This document shows, in pieces, positions 52,458 through 63,009 of a stretch of DNA of 64,000 nt. The notes beneath the pieces were generated by a model. It ran no database searches. It was not told where the DNA came from and was given only the letters and a program-made list of their open reading frames with translations. The DNA is from Pyrenophora tritici-repentis. Its lineage: Eukaryota; Ascomycota; Dothideomycetes; Pleosporales; Pleosporaceae. The stretch is taken from NCBI RefSeq assembly GCF_003171515.1, contig NC_089392.1, forward strand, positions 1,054,001 through 1,118,000. The letters run 5' to 3'. A program made the position numbers and the translations under genes. How positions within the stretch are numbered: the stretch's first letter is position 1; the number at the start of each line of letters is the position of its first letter.

Positions 52458-55400
52458 CAGAGTTGTCAACAATCAAGTCAATCAAGTCTCAGCTTCCGGC
52501 TTGACTTGAGGCTTGAACATCCGTTATGAGGCTTGATTGATTAGCTTGTTTGCAGTTTTTGGCTTGAGGCTTGATTGAAAGCTTGATTGGCTTGCTGTTG
52601 TACAACCCAACTGCCTATACTAAGTACTCATTCTCGTAATCCCAATCGCACAATTGATATATAGCGTCTATATCAGCGTCGGTCATAGTCGCTGCGGCAG
52701 CGCTATCGTCGCCCTGATCAAAGCCAGCCCTATGCCACCGCCATACGCACTGTATAGCGGCTAATAACTGAGGTGAGATCTGCCGTCTCCGAGGCTCAAG
52801 GAGATCGCCAAGCTCACTGAACATGCGCTCACATTCGCAGCTTGAAGCTGGGATAGAGAGCATGTCAATAGCCATCTGCGCAAGGCTAGGGTAGCGATCA
52901 CGCAAGCCTACCCAGTATTTGATAGGGTGAACGGCAGCGTAGCTACCCTTACTAGCTTTTGGTTCGCACGCCTTCCACCTCTCGTACTCATCCATATAAC
53001 CGTCGGTAGCAGCCACAGCGCCATCTGGGTCTAGGAGGGCATCAATTGCGTCATCGATCTCGTTAGAGATAACCTTTGGGCGCCTTACAGCACGCGGTGA
53101 GGTGTTGTACTCTGCCCAAAGCTCGTGAAACGTGCGGTTGTTAGCCTCTAGCCACTCAGGTTTGTCTGCCCAGGCGACCTCGCAGTACGTTTTATAGCGT
53201 GGATGGAGTAGAGTTGCAGCGTAGTACGCGGGTGAGAGGTCAAGCTTGGTGTAGTAATCATTAGCCTTCGCTCAGGCAGCGCAAAGGTTAATCGCGAGGT
53301 GGTCTTCGGGCGCTTCATTATGCGCGTTATAGTTGACAGCCTCGTAAGCTTTAACGCGTTGCTCGTAGTAAGTAAGTATATACTCAAAGACTGGGATAAC
53401 CTCAGCGATAGCGCCGTAAAGACCGCCTCCAACGCGGCCCTCAGTGTCTTTGCCACGTCCTTCTAGGCGCTTTGTTGCCGACTTTAGTGGCTTCAACACG
53501 TCGATATACTCAGTAACAACTGCCCAGTCAGCAGCTGTAAGGCCGCCAGATCGCATCCAGTCCGCAGCCTCAGGTAGCTTGTTGCCACGACTAATCGCAT
53601 ATGTATCCTCATCTCGCACGCGACATATATGATGATGGGCGTAAGCGTTAACAGCGGGCTGCAGCTTAACAGCGCGCTCAAAGGCGGAATAATACGAGTT
53701 CCAGCGCGTGACAACTGGCTTAACTGGCGCAAGCACTTCGCGCTGATCAGCGAGCAGCTCAGCGTTAGCTATGCGCTGGAACTTTTCAAAAAGCTCGAGC
53801 TGCTGCGGCGTTCTAATGTAGTTGATCACGCTAAGAAGTACGCCAAGTGGCCCATCCTCGCGCCAATTCCGTAACAGCTCGCTCTCAACAGCAAGCTCGC
53901 TGCGATCGTTGTCGTACACATCGTTGTTGCTGCCCCAAAGTAACGCCTGACCAATTAAGTTAAGAGTATGAGCACCGCAGCGGAGGCGACGATGGGCAGC
54001 GGTTAGGTCCATCTGCTGCGCGATGCTGAGGACAGCAGTGTCGTTATTAGTAGCGTTGTCGAGCATAAAGTAGCCAACAGTACGCGAGTTGATGCCAAAC
54101 TGCTGCAGAGTTTTGCTAACAACTTCTGCAATCTTTTCGCCAGTATGGGCGCCCGTTAGTTGGGGCAGCGCAATAGGGAGGTCTATGAGGTCCCCAGCGC
54201 TGTTAACGTAGTGCGCGACAACGCCTAAGAAGCCGCGTTTACCGCCCTTTGTTGTCCAACCGTCAAAACTAATGTGAATCTTGCTAAGGGCCTTCGACAG
54301 ATCAATGACGACCTGGGGTAACATAAAGTCGAAACGACGCATGACGTACCGCGAAACGCTTGCGTGGGACGTCCACAACGCCGCAGCTGCCTCTACGTTT
54401 GCAGCCTTAAGCATCTGTCGAAAGGCGGGCTTTTGAAACTCAGAGAGCGGGTGGTTGCTGTCGATAAGCCAGGCGACTGCGGCATGTCGAAAGGCCTGGC
54501 AATCAAACCCCCCAAGCTCATTAGCAAGGCCCTGCAATACCTTAACGCTAGCGGCTTTCAATAGAGCGCGCAGGCCGCCCTTGCCTGCCTTCGTAATGCT
54601 GTGCGTTTTACTAGGAGCTGTAAGGCTATGGCCGCGTCTGACTTGCTCAAGATGGCAGGCTGAAGTTGTCGAGAGCGTCGTTTCGTATATACCGCCCTGC
54701 CTAGCGTCTATCCATTTGTGCTGGTGGCAATAGCGACAGACAAAAAAGAGACGATCAGGGTCCTTGATGAGCGCAACGCGGTAGCCATAGCGGTATATCC
54801 AGCTTTTGCGCTGCTTCTGGGTGGATACAGGCTTGCAATATAGCGGCAAACGCGACCAATCTATGCCATCAAAGTTGTCGGCAAAGCGCTCATCAAGACG
54901 TTTGTCGCTATCCTCATTGCTATCCTCGTCGTCTTCAGTTATAACAGCCGTCGCGGCGCTGCTGCCCTCGGTTGGCGCTACGATAGCGGCTTCAGGCTGG
55001 CTCTCGCGCAACTGCGACTCGAAGGTGGGCGGCTCGGTGGCCTGGGATGTGGTAATCGCCAGGGCTTTGCGCGGTGATAGACGTTGAGCTGGCTGTTGAC
55101 TCTTGTCGATGTCGATAGGCTGCGACTCCGTACCGCGAGCAGCGACTCTAGCGCGCTTGTTCGGTGCAAACGCGTCTCCGCGCGGACGTTTAGGGGGTCG
55201 ATTAAGCGGCATAGCGACGATAGAGGTAAGTATAACACGAAACGACGCGTTAATATACGTAAATAAGTAGGCTTTAGCGGCTCTGAAAGGAACGTAATTA
55301 CATAAGAGTCGTCGCGCAAGTATAGCTGACTAACGTTAGCGGTACCTTAAGCGAGACTCAACACCATAAAACTATCGCGAGATCGCTCGCACGGCAAACT

Positions 55401-55580
55401 TGATAGCCTCACTAAAATCAACGCTAAAACATCAAGCCAATCCAGCCAATCAATCAAGCCTTTGACCTCGAGGCTTGATTGATTGCAAAATTCCTAGGCA
55501 GAGGCTTGACTTGATTGACTTGCAGTTTTCATCAAGCCTCAATCAAGTGCTTGTTTGCAGCTTGATTGTTGACAAGTCTG
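52458..55580 (-). mobile_element. hAT DNA transposon, 3123 bp, nearly intact
   Basis: Ends CAGAGTTGTCAACAATCAAG (left) and, inverted, CAGACTTGTCAACAATCAAG (right) are hAT-type terminal repeats with one mismatch. Both subterminal regions (52470-52600, 55420-55570) are packed with copies of TTGATTGA and GGCTTGA in both orientations, the usual transposase binding arrays. The flanking octamers do not match, so the target duplication has decayed or the element was rearranged. One transposase gene fills the inside. Confidence 0.85.
52615..55212 (-). pseudogene. hAT transposase with a single nonsense codon
   Basis: The frame spans 866 codons with one internal TGA (53274-53272) where Trp is expected between NLCAA and AKANDYYTKLDL. 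The N terminus is basic and Pro-rich, followed by a BED-like zinc region (CRYCHQHKW, then HLEQVRRGH). The RNase H-like core shows ISFDGWTTKGG, FMLDNATNND and CGAHTLNL; the C-terminal dimerisation domain reads SIPASSCECERMFSELGDLLEPRR. Apart from the stop, no damage is seen. The GC-rich composition and lack of CpA-to-TpA stops contrast with the hAT relic at 46.7 kb. Read-through of a single TGA is possible but unsupported. Confidence 0.88.
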
Positions 55581-56275
55581 TGGGCGCGTCCCGGACGAGT
55601 TCGGAACGCGGTGTCTAAGCGAGCCTATAACGGAGACGTCCACGTATGCAGAGGCCTACCTAGTTCCCCGGCTCCTAACCGGCTGCGTCGGAAGCTTGCA
55701 AGTAGGAGTAGGGGTGACACCCAATGCACCTAGAGTCTTCTTCAAGGGGTCTGCTGCGATGCAGCCGTAATGCAGCCAAGCAACTGCCCCCTGATCTAGC
55801 CACCCCACGGTAGTCTCCACCCTGTGCCTTGATGCAGGCTGTGTCAATAGCCACCTCGTAGTTCATTCCACAAAGGTAGCTAGGTTACTCAACAGGACGT
55901 AAAGTCTATCCCTGTATGACGATGATCCCTATGTGCAGAAATAACCCGTTAAGTCGCTTTCGGCACGCAAGGTTTTTCGGCACAGGGATAGATGTTACTC
56001 TCGAGTCTTCCCCTATGGAACCAAGCCTGGCTAATTCGTCATGGCTTTTGATTGCTGATCGCAGAATCAGTGCCGTGTACAGGGATCTCATTTGTGCGGA
56101 TTGTGCGGATGTAACTCGACCCCTCTACGTAGATCTTTCATTGCAATGCGTGTCTAAGGGCAGTATTCTTAAAGCTGACCAAGCTCGAAGCAATACGCAA
56201 TGTAAAACCAAAAGATGAGGCACTTGTTCGACTTTTGTTCACTGATAGTGCAGCCTTTTTAGACTGGTTATCGTT
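55581..56275. other. Upstream region of the Zn2Cys6 gene
   Basis: No gene or repeat recognised. Short frames here have no motifs. Confidence 0.4.
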
Positions 56276-58859
56276 ATGAGCTCCCAAGCAGATACTTCTC
56301 GTCCAAAGCTCACACGCAGGAGAGGCGCATGTAAAGAATGTCGCTCAAAGAAGATCCGATGTGCGCTATACTGCCTCAAATTTAGGAAACATATGCTAAT
56401 ACTGTTGGAACAGGTGATGGGGCTAGTCCGTGTCACAGCTGTGAAGTAAAAAAACCATCATACATTATCATGGAAACCTGACCTTTACTTAGAAGGCCTT
56501 GACTCCTTGTATATACCTGCATACACGGCGCTCTCAGGGATCGCAAGGAGGCTCAATTAATTCGAATTCGCCTAGTTACAGCGACACCTTCCAGAACGTT
56601 ACTTCGCCCTTACCCACAATGAAGGGCCTAGTGACGCCAGCTTCTCTAGACTTGTTCGACTTTGTTTATGAGAATCCCATACAGCAAATGAGGAGTCCCG
56701 GACTTAATCGTGAAGATGATCTATCACGAGTAGTTGCGCAGGGGACACCTCGTTATTTCGATGCTAGCCTCTTTGGTGAATCGCATCTAGCCACTGGATC
56801 TGGAAAAGGTGCGTTTTTATTTGAAACTCTTGTCTTTCGATTTCGTTTCAGCAACTATACTTCTATCTGCTGATCGGGTTATACTTTACCATTGATTTCC
56901 TGTTGGCGAGCTAACACTTACATAGGACCAGGCAGTTGCATGCAGAACAGTATTTTAACGAGGCAGATATTACAGTCGGCTCCTGGAAGTAGCGACAATC
57001 CAAGTGCCTTCGAGAATAGCTTGAACCTAGCTGCTCGTCGAAATAGTGAAGTTGATTCACACAATGTAACAAGGAATGCTTCGCAACAGGGCCCACTCCC
57101 CTTTTCCCTTCCAGCTCTGGGTTGGCAAGTCTTTCTAGAACCTCTACAGGTCAGTACTTCTTTTCTGCATACAAATCCATAGTAATACAAATCCAGGAAG
57201 AAGACTACTCCAGTTTCTAGAGTATGCGACATAACAGCTGCTATCCACGCGTCAAAACTAGGGAGCTCTACGAAGCAAGCTGCGATGAGAGCGATTAAGA
57301 CTCTACTTTCGTCTGACTGTCAATTATGTCTCCCTTCTTTCTGGAAAAGTGGTGTTGATGGGAAACAACCCTCATCCCTGGACATGGTGAGCCCGAAAAT
57401 AGATGCATGGATTTATAGTAAGTCTATTATCGTATACTAGGGTAGTGTGCTAACTAGACGAAGAAGCTTTTCAAGAACCAGGAGGGTAAGTAAGTTAGTG
57501 CACAGTTTATGTCTGCATCTATCTAATCTAAAGCTAGCTTGAACACTTTCATAAAAGCCCAGCATGTTATACAGATACACAGGGCACTTCTCAACCCCCA
57601 AAAACGATCGGTCCAGCCTACCGAGTTATACTTGTTACTAGTCACAATTACATGGGGAGCTCTACTCGACACAGAGGTTAACACCCCTGTCAAGGCTGAT
57701 CTAGCAGATGCTGTTGAAGATATGACAAAACTTTTATTCAGACACGCTGATAGTGTGGATAAGTTCCTGGTAAGGGTTAGCAACAGACACTACGTATGCT
57801 TTTACTAAAATCACTTCAGGCGCTTGTTGCTATGGTGAGTACATAATTTATGTGGATAAGATAGGTTTACTAATGCGTTTAGCTTTGTCTTGCTGAAAAG
57901 ATGAACCAAAAAGAACTACATGCGCTAATTCTAGGGTGTGCTGGAACCGCAAGTTCATTGAAACTCCAAATGAGATCTGTAGTGCATGCCACTTGCCTTA
58001 GTGAAGAGCAGGCTGCGCAGGTTGGGCAAGCTATTCGGGTCCTCTATTGTATCGACAAGTCCTATGCGTTGAGGTGGCAAACTCTTCCAGTAAGTATACT
58101 GCTGTTAATACATAAGCCTAGGTCTGACCAGACTAATTCAAATAGCTCGTTAGCAAAGAAGCTCTTCCTGTGTTAGATACACAAAACAATCTAACACTTA
58201 GAAACGATACCGCGGTATCGGTTGAGCTCTTGCATGCTCGAATGCAATATGCGCATCTTTGTCTGCATATAGCAGAGTTGCGCAAAGCTGTCGACGAGAA
58301 TATGTCTGGTTCCTTTATAGGAAGAACTAGAGAGCTAGCAAAAGCATTGGATGATTGGCACGAATCAATCGTAGAGAATCCGTTAATGTCGACGTTAGAG
58401 GAAAGCACAGCAAGACGCGTTAAGCATCAAGCATTCTGTCTTTACCATGAGGCATTGCTTCACTTAGTGAGCATTTGCTCATTAAACCAGTACAATCCCT
58501 TCAATCCGCCGCACCAAGAATGGGAAGCGATCCGTCGGCGATCTATCCGGGAGGTCGTGCTTTCGTGCTCTACGATACCGTCTGATGATCTGCTTCAAGA
58601 CCAGTAAGCATAGAACAACCTTGTGATTGATTACAGAAGCCCCTGACTATCGATTAGGAATTTCATGTTCATAAGTGTCTTTTCATTCTGCCTGCTTGCT
58701 CAGAACTCCTTACTAAATCAGAATACCGAGCTAAGAAGAGAAGATCAAGCGCTGCTTTGTATTGCCAGTGGGTTTTTTGCTCGGATGCGTCTCCTATACC
58801 CACAAAGCTTCGTCTTCGAGGAAGTTTCTAGTCTTCTCTCTATAATCAACCACGAATGA
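56276..58859 (+). CDS. Zn2Cys6 transcription factor, many exons
   Basis: Exon 1 (56276-56360) encodes CKECRSKKIR and one base of the next Cys; intron 56361-56413; exon 2 (56414-56445, 32 nt) gives CDGASPCHSCE; intron 56446-56492; exon 3 starts at 56493 with KALTPC. The joined motif is C-x2-C-x6-C-x5-C-x2-C-x6-C, a perfect Zn2Cys6 DNA-binding cluster. Exons to 56808, 56926-57149, about 57201-57386, then from about 57538 to the stop at 58857-58859 carry a fungal-specific regulatory domain (VLYCIDKSYALRWQTLP, LHARMQYAHLCLHIAELRKAV). Junctions after 57149 are approximate. It is a nuclear regulator of unknown targets; no metabolic cluster is next to it. Confidence 0.75.
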
Positions 58860-59430
58860 ATATGGGCAGGCAGCCGAGAAGAGACGCTGCTTTGATTGCT
58901 AGCTGGTAAGGTCAAGAGATATAAGATCTACACAGGTTTTGTAACATATTTAGTCAGAAATTGCTTCGTCGTGTTACGTAAGACCAATGATATGACCTAC
59001 ACCCAATTTCATGGCCCCAGTACTTGAGTGTTTCCTGGTTCATCAGCCTTAGACAAATTTATGAAATGCGAGTCAGCACAAACTGACAACTAATAACTTG
59101 GACGGCAACCGGATTGCGCAGGTAGGCAAAATTGTAGCGGTGTGAGGAGAGGAGGACTGCGTTGCATTGTATAGCTATGGAGGATCTGCAGCTATATAGG
59201 TGTGTGTGATGAGAAAGTGTGGTAGCGATAGCCGTACCCAACTCTCGCCCAAGTCGGTCTTGGCAAGGCCCAAACCGTTACAAAAATACGTCAGCCTACG
59301 ACGCTTTGTTAGAACAAGGGAAAACCAAAACAATTGGTTCGAAGCCTGCAAACTTAGTGACGTTAGCGACTCGCGCTACTTATCCGTGTCGCGCTGTAGT
59401 AGATAGTCTAGGATAGTCTTTAACGTAGTT
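58860..59430. other. No gene seen
   Basis: Downstream flank of the regulator gene; no coding frame, RNA or repeat supported. Confidence 0.4.
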
Positions 59431-59638
59431 TGTTGCGGTTTGTGAGGCAAGGGTATTGCGCATGTCACGTGCGTTGTCCTGGCGCTCCTCCCTCCCCTCC
59501 ATGAGCACCTTCTCCCCTCACCAGCATCAGAGATACGTCATGTAAATAGACCCTGATTATGGCTACATATAAGGTGGCCATGACAGCACAACAACAACAG
59601 AACACAATATACTCTGATGACTGCCTCGCGCGGTTACA
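59431..59638 (-). repeat. Solo LTR, family D, inverted copy
   Basis: Reverse complement of 49791-49999 with a small deletion in a TTG-rich stretch and few substitutions. Flanking pentamers TAGTT and CTTTA do not match. Confidence 0.75.
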
Positions 59639-59690
59639 CTTTAATTGACTGCATTGTACTGCAACATAGTTACTCCACGGGCGAGTGTTA

Positions 59691-61480
59691 GGATCTGTCA
59701 AGACCCCACCAAATACCACTCTTCCAATAATACGATCGCGATGAGCCAAGGACTAGAAAGTCTACCGACTTCAAAAGAGCGTCAATTACAGCTTGCACTT
59801 CAGGCTATCAAACGCGACGCGAATCTCTGAGTTCCACGCACTGCATCGATCTACAGAGTTGCTGAAAGAACCCTACCGACGAAGCGCTGGAAGGATGTTT
59901 CGACGCGATTGTAGGCCCAACTTAAAGAGACTATTAGATACAGAGAAGGATGTGCTTATTAGGCATATTCTTGACCTTAACGTGCGAGAATTTCCCCCCT
60001 CGGCTTGCTGCTGTTCAAGATATGGCCAATTCTTTACGAGCGGAGCGCTACTTAGTACCAGTCGGTATCAACTGGGCTGCAACCTTTGTTAAACGTCGCC
60101 CTGAGCTCAAAGTCAAGTTCAATCGAAAGTAAGACTATAAGAGAGCCCTCTGCGAAGATCCTGAGGTTACACAACGCTGGTTCCAGTTGGTAGAGAACAT
60201 TAAGGGCTAAGCATGGTATCCTTGACGACGACACCTACAACTTTGACGAGTCTGGCTTTATGATGGGACAGATATCAGTAGGAGCAGTAGTCACTGGCTC
60301 TGAGCGTCGAGGACGGCCGAAGACAGTGCAGCAGGGCAACCGAGAGTGGACTACAGTCATCCAAGGCATCAACGCGACGGGCTGGGCTATCCCAGCCTTT
60401 ATTATCTTCCAGGGCAAGCACCACCTCTCCGCATGGTATAAAGAGGAGGACCTGCCACAGGATTGGGTTATTAGGGTCTCTGAGAACGGCTGGACAAACA
60501 ACAAGCTCGGTCTACAGTGGCTAGAGCACTTTGACAGGCATACAAAGGGGAAGACTATTAGTAGTTATCGCCTGCTGGTTCTTGACGGTCATGAGAGCTA
60601 CAACTCGCTTGATTTCCAGCAGTACTGCAAGGACAAAAAGATTATTACTATCTGTATGTTTCCTCACTCGTCGCACCTCTTGCAACCACTTGATGTGGGT
60701 TGTTTTGCGCCGTTAAAGAAGCGGTATGGTCGCCAAGCCGAGGATCTGATGCGCAACCGGATCACCCATATCACTAAACTGGAGTTTCTACCGTGCTTCA
60801 AACGCGCCTTTGACGCTACTTTTACAAAGTCTAACATACAAGGAAGCTTTCGGGGCGCTGGCCTAGTCCCCCTTAACCCGGAGGCTGTGATATCGACGAT
60901 AGATATCCGCCTGCGCACTCCTTCATAACCTCCCGCCGAGGACACCCGCTGGCAGTCGCAAACCCCAAGTAACACCCTAGAATTCGGATCGCAATCAACA
61001 CTTGTGAAGGAGAGGATTCAGAGACATGTAGATAGTTCGCTAACTTCTATGGTTGAGGCTTTTGAGAAGATCTCAAAGGGCGCAGCGATAGTTGCGCATC
61101 AGCTTGTGTTGGCGCAAAGAGAGATTGCTGAGCTTCGAGCAGCTAACGAAGCGGCCACGCGACGTAAATCGCACAAAAAAAGCGGATACAGCAGGAAAGA
61201 ATCCTTATGGTTAACGAAGGCGTGCGCTTAACGACTCTAAAGGAGTTTGGGGTGCGTAGTGATGGGAAGAAGGCGAAGAAGAGGGCGCGCGTTGAGGTAG
61301 GCGAGCCGTCGCAAAGGCGCTGTGGACGCTGCGGAGAGACTGGGCATAACTTGCGCACATGCAAGCAAGATATAGCGGTAGATTGTAAGTAGAATAGCTT
61401 ACTACGATTTTTATTTGCCGTTCTGTACAGTGCAATACTATCGCGATAAGTCGTGCTTTTGGTGGGGTCTTGTTGGATCC
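59691..61480 (+). mobile_element. Fot1-like DNA transposon relic
   Basis: Imperfect inverted ends (GGATCTGTCAAGACCCCACC at 59691 and its near-inverse at 61458-61480) enclose a degenerate transposase. The true outer limits may lie 20-40 bp further out. It is a different subfamily from the element at 47705. Confidence 0.7.
59741..61392 (+). pseudogene. Fot1-like DDE transposase, degenerate N-terminal half
   Basis: ATG 59741 (MSQGLESLPTSKERQ) begins a psq-type helix-turn-helix that breaks at once; about 400 bp of frameshifted and stop-containing sequence follow. A clean core runs from about 60215 to 60928: YNFDESGF, GWAIPAFIIFQG, VSENGWTNNKLGLQWLEHF, VLDGHESY and LQPLDVGCFAPL, so all three catalytic Asp are present; His of GHESH is Tyr. 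After a stop, further tail sequence (EIAELRAANEAATRRK) and an intact knuckle CGRCGETGHNLRTC complete it near 61392. Damage is uneven: dense in the first 500 bp, mild later. Confidence 0.82.
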
Positions 61481-61844
61481 TGCCTGTTGATACGGCTAAG
61501 GTATCGGAATCACCTTCGTTGCAACGAGTTGAAATGATTGTGATTGTTCTTGTTCTTCTATGGAGGTGGAGGGAGGTCGGCAGTAAGGCAACAGCTAGAG
61601 CTCGGACCACACGGCTTAGTCAGCCGTGTAATCCAAGCTCGTGCATGCAGCTGTCAGATTGATGCGAGGTTTTGCTTCATGATCGAGCCGATGGTGGTTG
61701 GGGAAGGACATGAGACCCCCAAACCAGGGCTAGCGCCGGGACTTAGCACTGCCAAGCCCGAGGCGAGGCCACCTCCCACAGACAGAGCCGTAGACAGAGA
61801 CAGACAATAGACACCTCGATCCCATCCCAAAAAAAATCTGACAA
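61481..61844. other. No gene seen
   Basis: No coding frame with motifs and no repeat recognised. Confidence 0.35.
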
Positions 61845-61924
61845 GAAGATACACACGAATACCAATACACAAGATTACCTTGGTTACTGTTATTCACCGT
61901 ACGATCGTACAAGGCCTTCCAACA
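61845..61924 (+). repeat. Fragment of copia family A LTR (last 80 bp)
   Basis: ATACACACGAATACCAATAC to GGCCTTCCAACA matches the 3' end of the family-A LTR at about 3120-3199 with few differences. The rest of the LTR is missing. Confidence 0.8.
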
Positions 61925-62039
61925 CAAATTCTATTAAATTTTATTGCGTCGTTAAGGATTACCGGTAATAGTAGAAAACGTTAGGTTAGGTTTGGTGGGG
62001 TGGCCGGATGCCTGGTGGCGCACGTTAATATAGATTAGT

Positions 62040-62450
62040 AATACTATGTAAGGGGCTGCGCTCCAGGGAGCAATCGTGAGGTATACGAGAGGTTGTATTC
62101 GATAAGGAGCTATCTAGTTACTCTACTTGCGTGATGTTTATTTACTTGTCGGAAAAGAGTTATGCCGAAGTGTCTGAGCGCACTGTCTGAACGCTGCTCG
62201 GACGGTAAGCAGAATCTGGGTACTTGTAACGGGCTGAACGCCCTTCGCCTCCCATACTTGTCTACGATCTCGTTTATTTTACTTGCCCGGCCCGATGGTT
62301 GCTCTAGCAACTAGCATTGTATGTAGATAGCTACGTAGCCGAGAGCTTAGCTCTCTATCGAATACAATCTTGTTACCTTGGCCTGTCCGATTGTGCTCCC
62401 GAGCTTAAGACTGCCCCCCGGGGTTGCGCCCCTTATAGGTACATAGAATT
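62040..62450. repeat. Imperfect inverted-repeat element, possible MITE
   Basis: The two ends share diverged inverted sequence: GTAAGGGGCTGCGC near 62048 against GTTGCGCCCCTTAT near 62424, and GTTGTATTCGATAAGGAGCT near 62092 against the inverse near 62352. The centre encodes nothing recognisable. Confidence 0.45.
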
Positions 62451-62563
62451 GCGGTGAGGTGCCCCTTCGAATCTTCCGGCCCGATTACCTGTTGTTAGGC
62501 TGACAACTCACCGTCTGGAAGTCACTGTCCGTAACAGCTAACCGCCGGATATCTAATAATAAG

Positions 62564-62626
62564 GAACCGACAGAACCGACAGAACCGACAGAACCGACAG
62601 AACCGACAGAACCGACAGAACCGATG
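62564..62626. repeat. 9-bp minisatellite GAACCGACA x6 plus partial unit
   Basis: Six perfect units and a seventh altered one, 70 bp from a family-A LTR. The unit differs by one base from the repeat at 50082-50117 after rotation. Confidence 0.88.
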
Positions 62627-62696
62627 GACATTTCTGATCCAAGTAGGTATCTTACAAGATTTTTAGCTGAGCCTTCGCCACTCAAATGATAGAAAG

Positions 62697-63009
62697 TGTT
62701 GGAAGGCCTTGTACGATCGTACGGTGAATAACAGTAGCTAAGGTAATCTTGTGTATTGGTATTCTGGTGTATGATGATTCTACGAATGTGGGGGCTACGA
62801 AGGTATACATAGCGTTGGGTCCGAGTTGGGCCGAAGTAGGATCGAGGCGGTACATTGGGCCTTATTAGGCGACACACCGTGTGTATGCCGACACTGGCAA
62901 TCTTTTCTTATTGTAACGACTGATGTAAGGAAAAACGGGTCTTCTAAAAAGGGCACAATGAGAGGGATTCCAAATAGGCATATGTGCCTACTCCGTAGGT
63001 CGCTGCACA
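62697..63009 (-). repeat. copia family A 3' LTR, 313 bp, inverted copy
   Basis: Reverse complement of 2887-3199, same length and ends. Attached to copia RNase H on its right, so it is the 3' LTR of a minus-strand element running out of the window. Confidence 0.92.

Noticed and set aside
52300..55600. CRISPR-like repeats from the recurring CAATCAAG units
   Set aside because: Units are irregularly spaced, occur in both orientations and are confined to the two hAT ends; this is a eukaryotic genome.
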